Shown here piece by piece: positions 1-24,914 of a stretch of 64,000 nt of DNA. Source of the DNA: Mycobacterium sp. GA-0227b (GTDB lineage Bacteria; Actinomycetota; Actinomycetes; Mycobacteriales; Mycobacteriaceae); contig NZ_LQIK01000007.1 of NCBI RefSeq assembly GCF_001499855.1, positions 1 to 64,000 on the forward strand, in the 5' to 3' direction. Each line of letters begins with the position of its first letter. Within the stretch, counting starts at the first letter, position 1. A model generated the notes under the pieces. It did not search any database. It saw only the letters and a program-made list of their open reading frames with translations, and had not been told where the DNA came from. The translations under genes and the position numbers were made by a program.

Positions 1-1854
1 CCGGTGACAAGCGTCTGGTCGGCTACATCACCGGCAGCGCAGACCCGGGCGATATTCGCGCCCAGCTGTTGGATCGGTTGCCCGACTATCTGGTCCCGGC
101 CACGGTGGTGCTACTCGACGCGCTGCCGCTGACCCCCAACGGCAAACTCGACACCCGCGCCCTGCCCGCACCCGAATACGCCGCCGGCGCATATCGCGCC
201 CCCGCCAGCGCAATCGAAGACATCCTGGCCGGCATCTACGCCCAAGTACTCGGCCTACCACGCGTCGGAGTCGACGACTCCTTCTTCGACCTCGGCGGCG
301 ACAGCATCCTGTCGATGCAGGTAGTTGCTCGCGCGCGGGCAGTCGGAGTGCTTTGTCGACCACGCGACATCTTTGTCGAGCAGACGGTGGCCCGACTCGC
401 CCGAGTCGCGGTGGTGGCCGACGGTGAGCCTACGGCCGATGAGGGTATCGGGCCGGTCACGCCCACTCCGATCATGCGCTGGCTGGCAGGCGTGGAGGGC
501 CCGACCGACGAATTCAACCAGACGATGGTCGTGTCGGCCCCGGCTGGCGTGACCGACGCCGATGTGGTGGTGCTATTGCAGGCCCTGCTGGATCGGCACC
601 CCATGTTGCGGTTGCGCGTGGACGACGACGGTGCAGGGAACTGGTCGCTTCAGGCGCCCGAGGCAGGTTCGGTCGATGCTCGCGGACGCCTCCATGCGGT
701 CGAGATGCTCTCCGCTGAGGCGGTGGTGGCCGCGCGGTCACGGCTGGACCCGTCGGCTGGGGCGATGCTGAGTGCGCTGTGGGTGACGACCACAAACCAG
801 CTGGTGCTGATCATCCATCACCTCGCCGTGGACGGGGTGTCGTGGCGAATCCTGTTAAAAGACCTCAATATTGCGTGGGCTCAGCATCAGCACCGGCAGC
901 CGGTTGAGTTGCCGGCGGGCGGGACGTCGTTTGCCCGCTGGGCATCGTTGTTGGCAGGTCATGCGCATGACGCGGCCGTGGTGGAGCAGACCGACGCCTG
1001 GAAGCAGGTGGCGGCGGTGCCAGCACTGGTGCCGCCGGTGCAACCCGAGCGGGATACCTATGCCAATGCGGACCAGTTGTCAGCGACGCTGGATGGCGAG
1101 ACCACTCGGCTGCTGATGGGCGAAGCGCCCGCGGCATTTCATGCCGGCATCCACGAAATCCTGTTGATCGCATTTGCTCTGGCGTGGTCGGAGTTCTTGG
1201 GCAACGGCAAGACACCGATCGGCATCGACGTCGAAGGCCACGGCCGGGTCGAGGAACTGGCCGGCGACGTCGACCTGTCCCGTTCGGTGGGATGGTTCAC
1301 CACCAAGTACCCGGTGTCGATCACCGTCGGCGGTCTGCGCTGGGCACAGGTGACCGCGGGCGAGCCGGCGCTGGGCGCGCTGATCAAACATGCCAAAGAA
1401 CAGTTGCGCGCTCTGCCCGACCCGCTGACCTACGGCCTGCTGCGCTACCTCAACCACGATGTCGACCTGCCCGAGTCGGAACCGTCGATCGGGTTCAACT
1501 ATCTGGGACGACTGGGACCAGCCGCTGCCGTGGCGTCCGATGCGATCTGGCGGGTGGACCCAGACGGCCTGTCGGTCGCCGCCGCGGCGGCCGCAGCGGT
1601 ACCGATGCCCCTCGCGCACACGGTGGAGCTCAACGCCGCCACCGTCGATACCGAGGAAGGTCCGCAGTTGCACGCCAATTGGACATGGGCGCCCTCTGCA
1701 CTCAAGCGCGAAGAGATCAGTCTGATCAGCCAGTTGTTCTTCGACGCCCTGACCGGCGTCTGCGCACATGTGCAACGCGGTGGCGGCGGGCTGACGCCCT
1801 CCGATGTCGCTGTCTCGCTGAGCCAGCAGCAGATCGACGATCTCCAGAGGCAAT

Positions 1855-1868
<14 letters not shown>
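1..1868 (+). CDS. NRPS, 3' end of gene: end of A domain - PCP - epimerization (E) domain
   Basis: This is the 3' part of an NRPS gene that begins left of the window; the reading frame is open from base 3. It starts in the C-terminal subdomain of an adenylation domain (GDKRLVGY; the NGKLD core A10 motif near base 140). A peptidyl carrier protein follows with LGGDS, its phosphopantetheine serine encoded at 303-305. The rest (about 460-1850) is an epimerization domain: HHLAVDG at 816-836, then the E-type signatures [11 protein letters not shown] and IGFNYLGRL. The module therefore ends with a D-configured aminoacyl or peptidyl thioester passed to the next protein. The stop TGA at 1866-1868 overlaps the start of the downstream NRPS gene by 14 bases. 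No short communication-mediating helix follows the E domain; the protein stops exactly in the E-C linker. Substrate cannot be predicted because the specificity pocket lies outside the window. Confidence 0.93.
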
Positions 1869-17745
<15,877 letters not shown>

Positions 17746-17751
17746 GGCAAC

Positions 17752-18255
17752 TCAGTTGTGCTCCGTGACCCACTCTGCGGTGAAGTTCAACGTTGCGGAA
17801 AGGCCTTCAACCAACTGACGGCCGATCATCTTCTCGACCTTGCCTCCGATCAGAGGGACTCTGAACTCCACAGTCGCGGCGCCCTCCAGGCGCGTGCCCT
17901 GCGGCGTCGGTATGAGTAGTCCTGTTCCCGTCCCGGAACCCGGCGCTCCGTGCGTGACTACACTGATCTCGCCCTGCACCTGCCCCTCGCGAATCGGGCG
18001 CCACCTCTCCTTGTGAATCGTGTGCCAGCTGTGCGGAAACAAATGGGCTATCGGGCCGGGCAGACCGTCGTGGCGCAGGTCGGTTCTGATCACCACGCAC
18101 ACTGAGCCACCGCTGTCGACGTCCAACGACTCGAGCCTGCCGATGCCGCCGAAGGCCGCCAGCCGCGCCAGCCAGTACTCCTCCTCAGAGAACGCCGAAA
18201 GAATTTGTTCGACGCTGGCCGAGGAGTCCATCGCAAAGTCGAATGATCGTGGCAC
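17752..18255 (-). CDS. DUF2505 family protein
   Basis: The 167-residue protein begins PRSFDF and contains SASVEQILSAFSEEEYWLARL, the N-terminal pattern I associate with the actinobacterial DUF2505 family, a START/SRPBCC-like fold of unknown function. The GTG start at 18255 is chosen because homology begins at PRSF; the same frame stays open further upstream, but there it runs across the neighbouring gene and looks like a shadow. An internal ATG ten codons in (MDSSASVEQ) is an alternative start. It lies 34 bases downstream of the S51-like gene on the same strand and probably shares its transcript. It converges on the NRPS gene with only six bases between the stop codons. No signal peptide or membrane segment is visible. 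Whether it has any role in the NRPS pathway is unknown. Confidence 0.75.
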   Translation of the reverse strand: MPRSFDFAMDSSASVEQILSAFSEEEYWLARLAAFGGIGRLESLDVDSGGSVCVVIRTDLRHDGLPGPIAHLFPHSWHTIHKERWRPIREGQVQGEISVVTHGAPGSGTGTGLLIPTPQGTRLEGAATVEFRVPLIGGKVEKMIGRQLVEGLSATLNFTAEWVTEHN

Positions 18256-18289
18256 AACGGCCAAGCTATCGCGACCGTTGTAGGTCGCG

Positions 18290-19060
18290 TCACTCGGTGT
18301 CCTCCTCGGCGCACAACAGTGAATGCGTGACGGCAACGCCGTCGAAGCGGAATTCGTGCGCGGGACGCCGAACAGGCTCGACGGTGCAATCCGCGTGCAC
18401 GATGACTCCGCCGCCGGACGGAACCCCGAGCCCGGTCGCCGCTCCCTCCAGCGAATGAATCGCGCGCGACAGCCGCGACCATTCGGCTCGCTCGTCGTGC
18501 GTGTCGATGACCAGGGGAACGAAGTTGAACACGTCGAGCAGCGCCGGTGGATCCGATGCCTCGAGGATGCCATAGCGTCCGAGTTGAACGGCGCCAGCTG
18601 AAACGCCCACCAGGACCGCCCCCTGAGCACGCCGGTCCACGATTACCTCGTTCATGCCGGTTCTCTTGAACGTGTCCCAGCCGAGCCGCACATCGCCGCC
18701 TGCGAGCACGAGCAACTGGGCACGCTCCAAGAAAGCGCGATCGTCGGGGCCGAACGACGACTTGATCATGCGACGGTCGGTGATGCCGATCGCGTCCACC
18801 GCCGCCTCGAAGATGTCGTAGAACTCCGGACGATCCCCGTTGGAGGCGCCGATGTAGGCCGCGCTGATCGCTGTGTCGCCGGCCAATCCATCGAGGGCCG
18901 CTTCGAGAAGCAATCGGTTGTGCCGCTTCCAGAACAGCAGCTGACTGTCTGCCAGCAGATAGAGCGGTTGAAGTTGTGTCACTGTCTCGGTCTCCGAGAA
19001 AGCTGACGCGTCGATAGTGGTTGTCAAATGTGCTCGCCCATTCGGCCCGGAATCGACCAT
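18290..19060 (-). CDS. Cyanophycinase / peptidase S51-like (class I glutamine amidotransferase-fold) protein
   Basis: The 256-residue protein has the features of the peptidase E/cyanophycinase group: an AYIGASNGDRPEFYDIF segment (about residues 68-84), LLVLAGGD (116-123), and the nucleophile elbow VGVSAGA with Ser 154. IDTHDERAEWSRL then supplies the likely His 188 and matches the IDxHFxxRxRxxRL motif of cyanophycinases. Enzymes of this family are serine hydrolases of small or unusual peptides. The ATG at 19060 is chosen because AGGAGT lies six bases upstream; an in-frame ATG at 19087 lacks such a site. Its position beside a large NRPS suggests peptide maturation or self-protection, but that is inference. 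It could equally be an unrelated housekeeping hydrolase. Confidence 0.75.
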   Translation of the reverse strand: MVDSGPNGRAHLTTTIDASAFSETETVTQLQPLYLLADSQLLFWKRHNRLLLEAALDGLAGDTAISAAYIGASNGDRPEFYDIFEAAVDAIGITDRRMIKSSFGPDDRAFLERAQLLVLAGGDVRLGWDTFKRTGMNEVIVDRRAQGAVLVGVSAGAVQLGRYGILEASDPPALLDVFNFVPLVIDTHDERAEWSRLSRAIHSLEGAATGLGVPSGGGVIVHADCTVEPVRRPAHEFRFDGVAVTHSLLCAEEDTE

Positions 19061-19344
19061 GGTGCCACTCCTATCGGCGAGATTCATTGTGTTGCAACGT
19101 CATCACCCAGAATGCTGAGACGCGCCAGATCTCCGACGAGACCTGTCATGCTGCTGTGCGACATCACTCGTATCGAGAGTCGTTGTGCTTCGGGCAGTGG
19201 GCCGCGGTGGCTGAACTTCGAATGGTGTGGCCGCATGCCTCATGATCGCCTCCTCGAGGAGAAGGCAGACGATACTCCGGCCTTGCCCTGGGCGGATCGG
19301 TATGGCGGAGCGGTTGATTCAAGCTCACGGGTGTCCGTGACTTG

Positions 19345-21003
19345 TCAACGAACCGGGCGGAGTATCACCACCCCGGGCACGTTGCGCAGATAGTCCTGTA
19401 ACGGGGTGTCGACGACCTTCTCGTCGGCGTCCAGTGATGACGCGTTCCGCACGACGGGGCCGTTCGGGGCATCGATGAAAATGCCCACGTGCGTGACGTC
19501 GAGGCCGCCGTCTTCGGCATACGAACCGATGTAATCGCCGGTATTCAGTTGGCTCAGCACGCCCCCGTCGACCTGTGCGCTCGGAATGTAGGACACGGTT
19601 CGCGGAACGACCGGCAACCCGGGCAGGTACACCCCGCCGGAATCCTTCTGGTTCAGGTTCTTCTGCACCTGAACAGCGTTGGGACTCAAGCTCGTCGTGA
19701 TGTCGGTGGCGATCGGCGGCGTCCCCGCGGCCCAGTCGGTGAAGAAGTGTTTGCGGTTCGGGAAGCTCACGACGCCGTCCCGGTAGCGGACCTCGGTCAG
19801 TGCGGCGATGAACTCCTCGCGGTTTCCCGCCCGCTTCAGCGCCTCGACGTAATCGGCATAGGTGAAACAGTCGACGCGCGACAGTTCAACGACGAGCTTT
19901 TCGGGCTCGCTCGCGGAACCGACGAGAGTGTCTGCGCCATAGGGCGTGTCGAGGAACTGCCGTGAAATCGTGTCGGTCATCTCGGGCGCGGCGGCGCCGG
20001 CCGCACCGTTCCTGACGGTCAGCAACCTTTCGAGTATCTGCGCGCTCTGCTCGGAGATCTGGACGTCGGGTGACGACTTCGCCGACGACGCAAGGTAAGT
20101 CGCGACGGGTATGGGGGAGGTCTCGTTATAGCCGACCGGCAGGAGCACGTCTCCGGCTGTCGACAGGTAGTACACCTCCCACCGGTGATAGCCGGCGAAC
20201 GCAGCGGGATCGGCGGCCAGAACCGCGGCGTAGTCGCTGACCGCCCGGACGTAGTTGTTCGAGTTGTTGTACCGGTACAGGGCGTAGTCGCGGTCGGTGG
20301 CGAACCCGTTGGCCGCGAGGTAACGGCCGGCCGCCATGATGCTGTCGCGCGGCGAGAGGATGTCGCCGCCGGCGCCGTAGGCAGCGAATGTCGAGGGCAT
20401 GAACTGCATCGGGCCCTGCGCGCCCGCGGTGCTCACGCCCGCGACCCGCCCGAAAGCGGTTTCGATGAGGTTGATGGCCGCCAGAAAGTTCCAGCCGACA
20501 CCGAACTCGGATTCGGCCTGACGGTAGTAGCCCATCAGTTCGTCGGCGGGTGTGGGCGGGACGATCCGCCAGGCGGGCAGCGTGTCCTTCGGTCGGCTCA
20601 TCACCCCGAGTTCTCGACGGGCGTTGACGTTGTGGTCGTAGATCTGCAGGAGCTCCGGCGGGATTCGCGGGCGGACGATCGGATCCCACTCGGGATGCCG
20701 TCCCAGCGCCCGGTACGCCGCTTGCTGCCGATGCGCCGCCGCGGTCATCAGCGCCTCGGACGATGACGGGTCGCGCAGCACGCGTTCGTCGGCGACCAGA
20801 TCGTCGGCGATGCGCGCCGGATCGGATGCCAGCTCGCGGCGCGGGGCGTCGGCTGCCGGTGTCGGCAACGGGCGAGCCGGCGCTGCCGTCGTCGTGGACG
20901 AGGCCTCCGGCCTGTCAGGGGTCGAGCACCCGACCGGCGCGAACAAGATCACCGCGATGCCCGCGGCGGCAACGGTCCTGGCGGCGTCGAGACGGGCGTT
21001 CAT
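19345..21003 (-). CDS. Bifunctional cell-wall hydrolase lipoprotein: lytic transglycosylase (SLT) + DUF1460 amidase-like domain
   Basis: The 552-residue exported protein begins with a short signal ending FAPVGC (Cys 26), an imperfect lipobox because proline is at -3. A Thr/Ala/Pro-rich linker follows. Residues about 150-275 form an SLT-type lytic transglycosylase: the likely catalytic Glu 181 is in NLIETAFGR, followed by the signature GAQGPMQFMPSTFAAYG (195-210) and YRYNNSNNYVRAV. Residues about 340-552 match DUF1460 (PF07313, N-acetylmuramoyl-L-alanine amidase-like, papain-like fold): the nucleophile Cys 379 is in VDCFTYADYVEAL and His 505 in THVGIFID. One protein could therefore cut both the glycan strand and a peptide or amide bond in peptidoglycan outside the membrane. 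Transcribed alone, divergent from the intergenic region before the S51-like gene. The domain calls are from motifs only. Confidence 0.85.
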   Translation of the reverse strand: MNARLDAARTVAAAGIAVILFAPVGCSTPDRPEASSTTTAAPARPLPTPAADAPRRELASDPARIADDLVADERVLRDPSSSEALMTAAAHRQQAAYRALGRHPEWDPIVRPRIPPELLQIYDHNVNARRELGVMSRPKDTLPAWRIVPPTPADELMGYYRQAESEFGVGWNFLAAINLIETAFGRVAGVSTAGAQGPMQFMPSTFAAYGAGGDILSPRDSIMAAGRYLAANGFATDRDYALYRYNNSNNYVRAVSDYAAVLAADPAAFAGYHRWEVYYLSTAGDVLLPVGYNETSPIPVATYLASSAKSSPDVQISEQSAQILERLLTVRNGAAGAAAPEMTDTISRQFLDTPYGADTLVGSASEPEKLVVELSRVDCFTYADYVEALKRAGNREEFIAALTEVRYRDGVVSFPNRKHFFTDWAAGTPPIATDITTSLSPNAVQVQKNLNQKDSGGVYLPGLPVVPRTVSYIPSAQVDGGVLSQLNTGDYIGSYAEDGGLDVTHVGIFIDAPNGPVVRNASSLDADEKVVDTPLQDYLRNVPGVVILRPVR

Positions 21004-21041
21004 TGCCGTCGGAGTCTAGCGCCGCCAACCGCCTCAGCGGA

Positions 21042-21341
21042 TCACGCTTGCTTGGGCTGCGGGCACAAATACAGGCGCGCACCGGCCACGATGAAGTTCG
21101 ACAGCGCCTCGTCCTTGGTCGTGATGTCCAACTTCTCGGCCACGGCGGTCGAGTCGGCACCGCGGGCGAACTGCGCGCACGCATCCCGGGCGAGGGTGGT
21201 CAGTGTGGCGCAGTCGCCCGTGTATCCCACCGAGGTGATGCTGCGGCAGAGATCGTCTTCGGGTGATGCGGCGGCCTGCGGTGCGGCGAACAGTAGGCCC
21301 ACCGCTGCGATCGAAAGCGCTGTGAGCGCACGCGTAGTCAT
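21042..21341 (-). CDS. Secreted DUF732 family protein
   Basis: The 99-residue protein has a signal peptide (hydrophobic residues about 6-20, cleavage likely after AAA in PQAAASPEDD). The mature part has four cysteines and the pattern ...FARGADSTAVAEKL...YLCP typical of the mycobacterial DUF732 family of small secreted proteins of unknown function. It lies 38 bases upstream of the SLT/DUF1460 gene on the same strand and may be co-transcribed with it. Confidence 0.85.
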   Translation of the reverse strand: MTTRALTALSIAAVGLLFAAPQAAASPEDDLCRSITSVGYTGDCATLTTLARDACAQFARGADSTAVAEKLDITTKDEALSNFIVAGARLYLCPQPKQA

Positions 21342-21471
21342 GTCACGTCCTTCCTAGCGCCCAATTACCCGTTTTAGCTCGGGGCACGCAGGATCGGATG
21401 CAGATCGAGACTACGGCGTTACCGAGGCCGGGATTGCCGCATCGCGGCGGTGGTGGTGACAGACTGCGAGC

Positions 21472-22752
21472 ATGGCGTGGGACTTCAGCACCGAACCGGA
21501 ATTCCAAGAGAAGCTCGACTGGGTCAAGCAGTTCTGCGAAGAGAAGGTCGAACCGCTCGACCACGTGTTTCCGTACGCGGTGCGGTCACCCGATCCGGCG
21601 GTCAAGGCCTACGTGCGTGAGCTCCAGCAGGAGGTCAAGGACCAGGGCCTGTGGGCGATCTTCCTCGACAAGGATCTCGGCGGGCCGGGCTTCGGCCAGC
21701 TCAAGCTCGGCCTGCTCAACGAGATCATCGGCCGCTACGCCGGTGCCCCGCACATGTTCGGCGCATCGGCGCCGGACACCGGAAACATGGAGATGCTGGC
21801 CGCGTACGGAACCGACGAACAGAAGGAACGGTGGCTCAAGCCGCTGCTCAACCAGGACATGTTCTCGGCGTACTCGATGACCGAGCCGCAGGGTGGCAGC
21901 GACCCCAACCTGTTCAAGACCCACGCCGTGCGAGACGGCGACGATTGGGTGATCAACGGCGAGAAGTGGTTCACCTCGGCCGGCCGCGTCGCCGACATCC
22001 TGTTCGTGATGTGCACCAACGGTATGTTCGTTGTCCCGCGCAAGACGCCCGGCGTGGAGATCATGCCCGAGCCGCGCAACCACAACCACATCATCTACCG
22101 CGACGTGCGGGTGCCGCTCGACCATCTCCTCGGCCCGGAGAACGGTGCAAAGGTGTTGGCGCAGCGCCGACTCGGCGGCGGGCGCATCCACCATGCCATG
22201 CGCACGATCGCGCAGTGCAAGCTTGCGTTCGACATGATGTGCGAGCGGGCGCTGAGCCGCGAATCGCACGGCAAGGTCATCGCCGAACATCAGATGGTGC
22301 AGGAGAAGATCGCCGAGTCCTACGCGATGATCAAGATGCTGCGCCTGTTCGTCTTGGAGACGGCGTGGAAGATCGACAACACCTCGACGCAGGAGGCCCG
22401 CACCGAGATTGCGGCCGTCAAGTTCACGATGGCGAAGGTGCTGCGCGAGGTGTCGTTCAACGCGCTGCACATTCTCGGCTCGCTCGGCACCACAGATCTC
22501 ACCCCGATCCAGGCGATGTACGCCGGCGCCCCGACGATGGGCATCGCCGACGGCGTCGACGAGGTGCACAAGGCCACCGTTGCGCGGCGCGTGCTGCGCG
22601 ATTATCAGCCGCATGACGGCGACTTCCCGACGGAATTCCTGCCCTACAAGCGGGAACAGGCGCGCCAGAAGATGAAGCCCGTGCTCGACGCCCGTCCGGA
22701 ATTGGCGGCCGCCGCCGAGGCGTATCAGAAGTACCTGTCGCAGCGCCGCTGA
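21472..22752 (+). CDS. Acyl-CoA dehydrogenase family protein
   Basis: The 426-residue flavoprotein has the acyl-CoA dehydrogenase layout: a helical N-terminal domain, the FAD-binding MTEPQGGSDP in the middle domain, WVINGEKWFTSAG, and a C-terminal helical bundle ending with ADGVDEVHKATVARRVL. The last motif resembles the ACAD10/ACAD11 and FadE2 branch, in which the catalytic base lies in DGxDEVH rather than in the short-chain YEGT motif. It would oxidise an acyl-CoA to the 2-enoyl-CoA in the cytosol; chain length is not evident. The ATG at 21472 begins MAWDFSTEPEF, a start shared with related mycobacterial proteins that I recall. It is followed after 22 bases by a small membrane protein gene. 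Confidence 0.88.
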   Translation: MAWDFSTEPEFQEKLDWVKQFCEEKVEPLDHVFPYAVRSPDPAVKAYVRELQQEVKDQGLWAIFLDKDLGGPGFGQLKLGLLNEIIGRYAGAPHMFGASAPDTGNMEMLAAYGTDEQKERWLKPLLNQDMFSAYSMTEPQGGSDPNLFKTHAVRDGDDWVINGEKWFTSAGRVADILFVMCTNGMFVVPRKTPGVEIMPEPRNHNHIIYRDVRVPLDHLLGPENGAKVLAQRRLGGGRIHHAMRTIAQCKLAFDMMCERALSRESHGKVIAEHQMVQEKIAESYAMIKMLRLFVLETAWKIDNTSTQEARTEIAAVKFTMAKVLREVSFNALHILGSLGTTDLTPIQAMYAGAPTMGIADGVDEVHKATVARRVLRDYQPHDGDFPTEFLPYKREQARQKMKPVLDARPELAAAAEAYQKYLSQRR

Positions 22753-22774
22753 GCTTCGCGCCTACTGTGAACGC

Positions 22775-22963
22775 ATGAGGTTCGCCATTGCCCTACTCGG
22801 CGTGATTGTCGCGTTGTTCGGCCTGCTGTTCACACTCCAAGGATTCGGTGTGGTCGGCGGCAGCCCGATGAGCAACACCACCACCTGGTCGATCCTGGGA
22901 CCGATCATCGCGCTGATCGGGATCGCGTTGGCGATCGGTGGTCTTCGGCGCCGTAAGCCGTAA
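22775..22963 (+). CDS. Small conserved membrane protein (62 aa)
   Basis: The 62-residue protein has two predicted membrane helices (about residues 3-26 and 38-54) and a basic C-terminus RRRKP. It sits 22 bases downstream of the acyl-CoA dehydrogenase in the same direction. Glycines within the helices (LLGVIVALFG, GPIIALIGIALAIGG) suggest helix packing. The function is unknown. Short size lowers certainty, but composition and topology look like a real gene. Confidence 0.65.
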   Translation: MRFAIALLGVIVALFGLLFTLQGFGVVGGSPMSNTTTWSILGPIIALIGIALAIGGLRRRKP

Positions 22964-23207
22964 CCTCGCACCCACCTGGCCGGGCCCCACAGGCACCACT
23001 AGCCACACCGATAGCACATTTAACTTCTGTTCGCTGTAGACGCACGAGCGCCGGCCGTCGATGTGTAACGCGTGGCCCGTGTCAACGATGAAGTCTCTGA
23101 GACCGGAGCGTCGGGGGCGCCTCAGGCGAGCCTCCAGTTGCCCAACAAATTCGTAGCGTCGGGGGAGCGGCGGTGAATGCCGCCCAAGAGAAGGGAGTCG
23201 ATGCACG

Positions 23208-24848
23208 ATGGGTGCACCGCTGGATGATGTCCGCAGGCGAGGCATCGCCGCCCTGGCGTCGGGGGTCGTGATCTCCATGACCGCGCTGACCGTTGGTGTC
23301 GCCCCCGCCGTTGCGAAGCCGGACTCCGACGACGTCGTGACGACGGTCGCGCCGGAACCCGAAGTGAGAGCTCCAAAGCGCGAGGTGACGGCCGAACAGC
23401 CGACGACGGCGCCCGAGCCCGTCGTGCCCGACGTGCCGCGCACCCAGGAGGCACCGCAGACGCAAGCGCCACAGACGCAGGAGCCCGTCGTCGTCGAGCC
23501 GGAACCCGCACCCGAACCGGAGCCGGCGCCCGAGCCCGAACCGGAACCGGCGCCCGAGCCGGAACCGGCGCCCGAGCCGGAACCTGCACCGCAAACCGTG
23601 GCCCCGACGACCACCGCGGCGGTTCCGACTGCCGACGCCACCGAGCCCAGCGCCGAGCCGTCTACGGCCGTCGAGCGGGCCCCGCAGACGTCGGCCGCAC
23701 CGGCCACCACCGGCGTTGCTCCGGCGACCGCGCCCGAGGTCAGTGAGTCGGCCGCTCCGTCGACGTCCACGTCGGCCGCGCTCGCGCCGGCTACGGACAG
23801 CGCGACGCCGACCAGCGGATCGCAGGCCACCGCGACCGAGGACGACGGCGAGGCGTCCGAAACCCCGACGGTGTCCATCGAGCAGGCCGCCAAGGAGATC
23901 GAGATACTGGCCCCGGAGACGCTCGAGGCCCCGGCCGAGAACATCCAGCTCGCCAAGAAGGCCGAACCGATCTTCGAGCCGGAGCCCGCCGCCGCACCCG
24001 AGCAGGACGTCAACGCGTTCAAGCAGTCGGTCGACCTGACCCTGGGGCTGAACGGCCTGGAAGCCAGCACCAGCGCGAAGGTCGAATTGGAGGCCAAGCG
24101 CGACCGCGACTTCGAGCTGATCAGCAATGTGCGCCAGTGGCGGCCCGACTGGATCGAGTACGACGAGTATTACCGGCCGGTGCTGATGAACCCCTTCCGG
24201 GCGCCGGTGCGCATCGTCTACGTCTACGACATGCGGCCCCGGATCGTGTACATCCCGCCGCTGACACGGCTCGTGATCGAAGCCGCGCGGTTCGCGGCCT
24301 ACAGCTTCACGGCCGCAGTGCTCAGCCCCGTCAACGTGGCGGCCAACCTCGCGCAGGCGGCGACCAACATCGCGGTCGGCAGCTTCTTCGGCGGTGGCTA
24401 CTTCCCGGGTGCCGGCCTGCCGTTGCCGCCACCTCCGCCGCCGGTGCTGCGCTACGACAACGTGCCGGTCCTGGTCAACTACTCCAATGCTCGCTACGAG
24501 CCGTTCCGGGTCCGCCAGATCGTCGATGTCGGTGTGGACCCCGTCTACGGTGGCCGCAAGGTGCTGCTCGACGGGGCGACGCCGGCCTGGGGCGAGTGGA
24601 CCCAGACGGCAAGCGGGGAACGCCAATTCGAGGTGCACCGGACTCAGCAGTTCCCCGGTTTGAGCGAACCCGCCGAGGGCCGGCTGCCCGGCGACTACCG
24701 GCTCCGACTCGCGTCTGATGAGGCGACGACCGGCGGCCTCACCGGCAGGGACATCTTCCTGATGGTGGCGGCCGGCGTGATCGGCACGCTGGGCTTCGGG
24801 GCGATCGGTCTGGCGTTCTTCCTCGGACGCCGGCGGCCGGAGCACTGA
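23208..24848 (+). CDS. Exported Pro/Glu-repeat protein with C-terminal membrane anchor
   Basis: The 546-residue protein has an N-terminal signal sequence (hydrophobic residues about 12-35, APAVAKPD). A long disordered region (about 40-235) of Pro-Glu-Pro-Ala repeats is followed by Thr/Ala/Ser-rich sequence. A folded region (about 240-480) contains WRPDWIEYDEYYRPV and a Tyr/Pro-rich patch YVYDMRPRIVYIPPL, plus PLPPPPPPVLRYDN. A C-terminal helix (about 517-540, IFLMVAAGVIGTLGFGAIGLAF) is followed by GRRRPEH. This predicts an envelope protein anchored at its C-terminus with the repeat outside. GAAGGGAG about ten bases upstream supports the ATG at 23208. I do not recognise an enzymatic domain. 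The start follows 244 bases without a clear gene. Confidence 0.8.
   Translation: MGAPLDDVRRRGIAALASGVVISMTALTVGVAPAVAKPDSDDVVTTVAPEPEVRAPKREVTAEQPTTAPEPVVPDVPRTQEAPQTQAPQTQEPVVVEPEPAPEPEPAPEPEPEPAPEPEPAPEPEPAPQTVAPTTTAAVPTADATEPSAEPSTAVERAPQTSAAPATTGVAPATAPEVSESAAPSTSTSAALAPATDSATPTSGSQATATEDDGEASETPTVSIEQAAKEIEILAPETLEAPAENIQLAKKAEPIFEPEPAAAPEQDVNAFKQSVDLTLGLNGLEASTSAKVELEAKRDRDFELISNVRQWRPDWIEYDEYYRPVLMNPFRAPVRIVYVYDMRPRIVYIPPLTRLVIEAARFAAYSFTAAVLSPVNVAANLAQAATNIAVGSFFGGGYFPGAGLPLPPPPPPVLRYDNVPVLVNYSNARYEPFRVRQIVDVGVDPVYGGRKVLLDGATPAWGEWTQTASGERQFEVHRTQQFPGLSEPAEGRLPGDYRLRLASDEATTGGLTGRDIFLMVAAGVIGTLGFGAIGLAFFLGRRRPEH
23496..23592 (+). repeat. Coding tandem repeat (Pro-Glu-Pro-Ala units)
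   Basis: Imperfect repeats of the form CCCGAGCCGGAACCGGCG encode alternating Pro-Glu and Pro-Ala dipeptides in the surface protein. The copies are nearly identical at the DNA level, so copy number could vary between strains. The opposite strand is open here only because of the repeat and should not be read as a gene. Confidence 0.85.
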
Positions 24849-24914
24849 GTTCGCCTCTTGCGCCGGCGCCCGAAGACGGGTGCACGGGCGTCGACGAGCG
24901 GGCATGATGGGGTG

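Noticed and set aside
22793..24127. Minus-strand Ser/Gly/Ala-rich frame resembling a PE-PGRS-like repeat protein
   Set aside because: It is the reverse complement of the Pro/Glu-repeat protein; the apparent Gly-Ser repeats come from the coding repeat.
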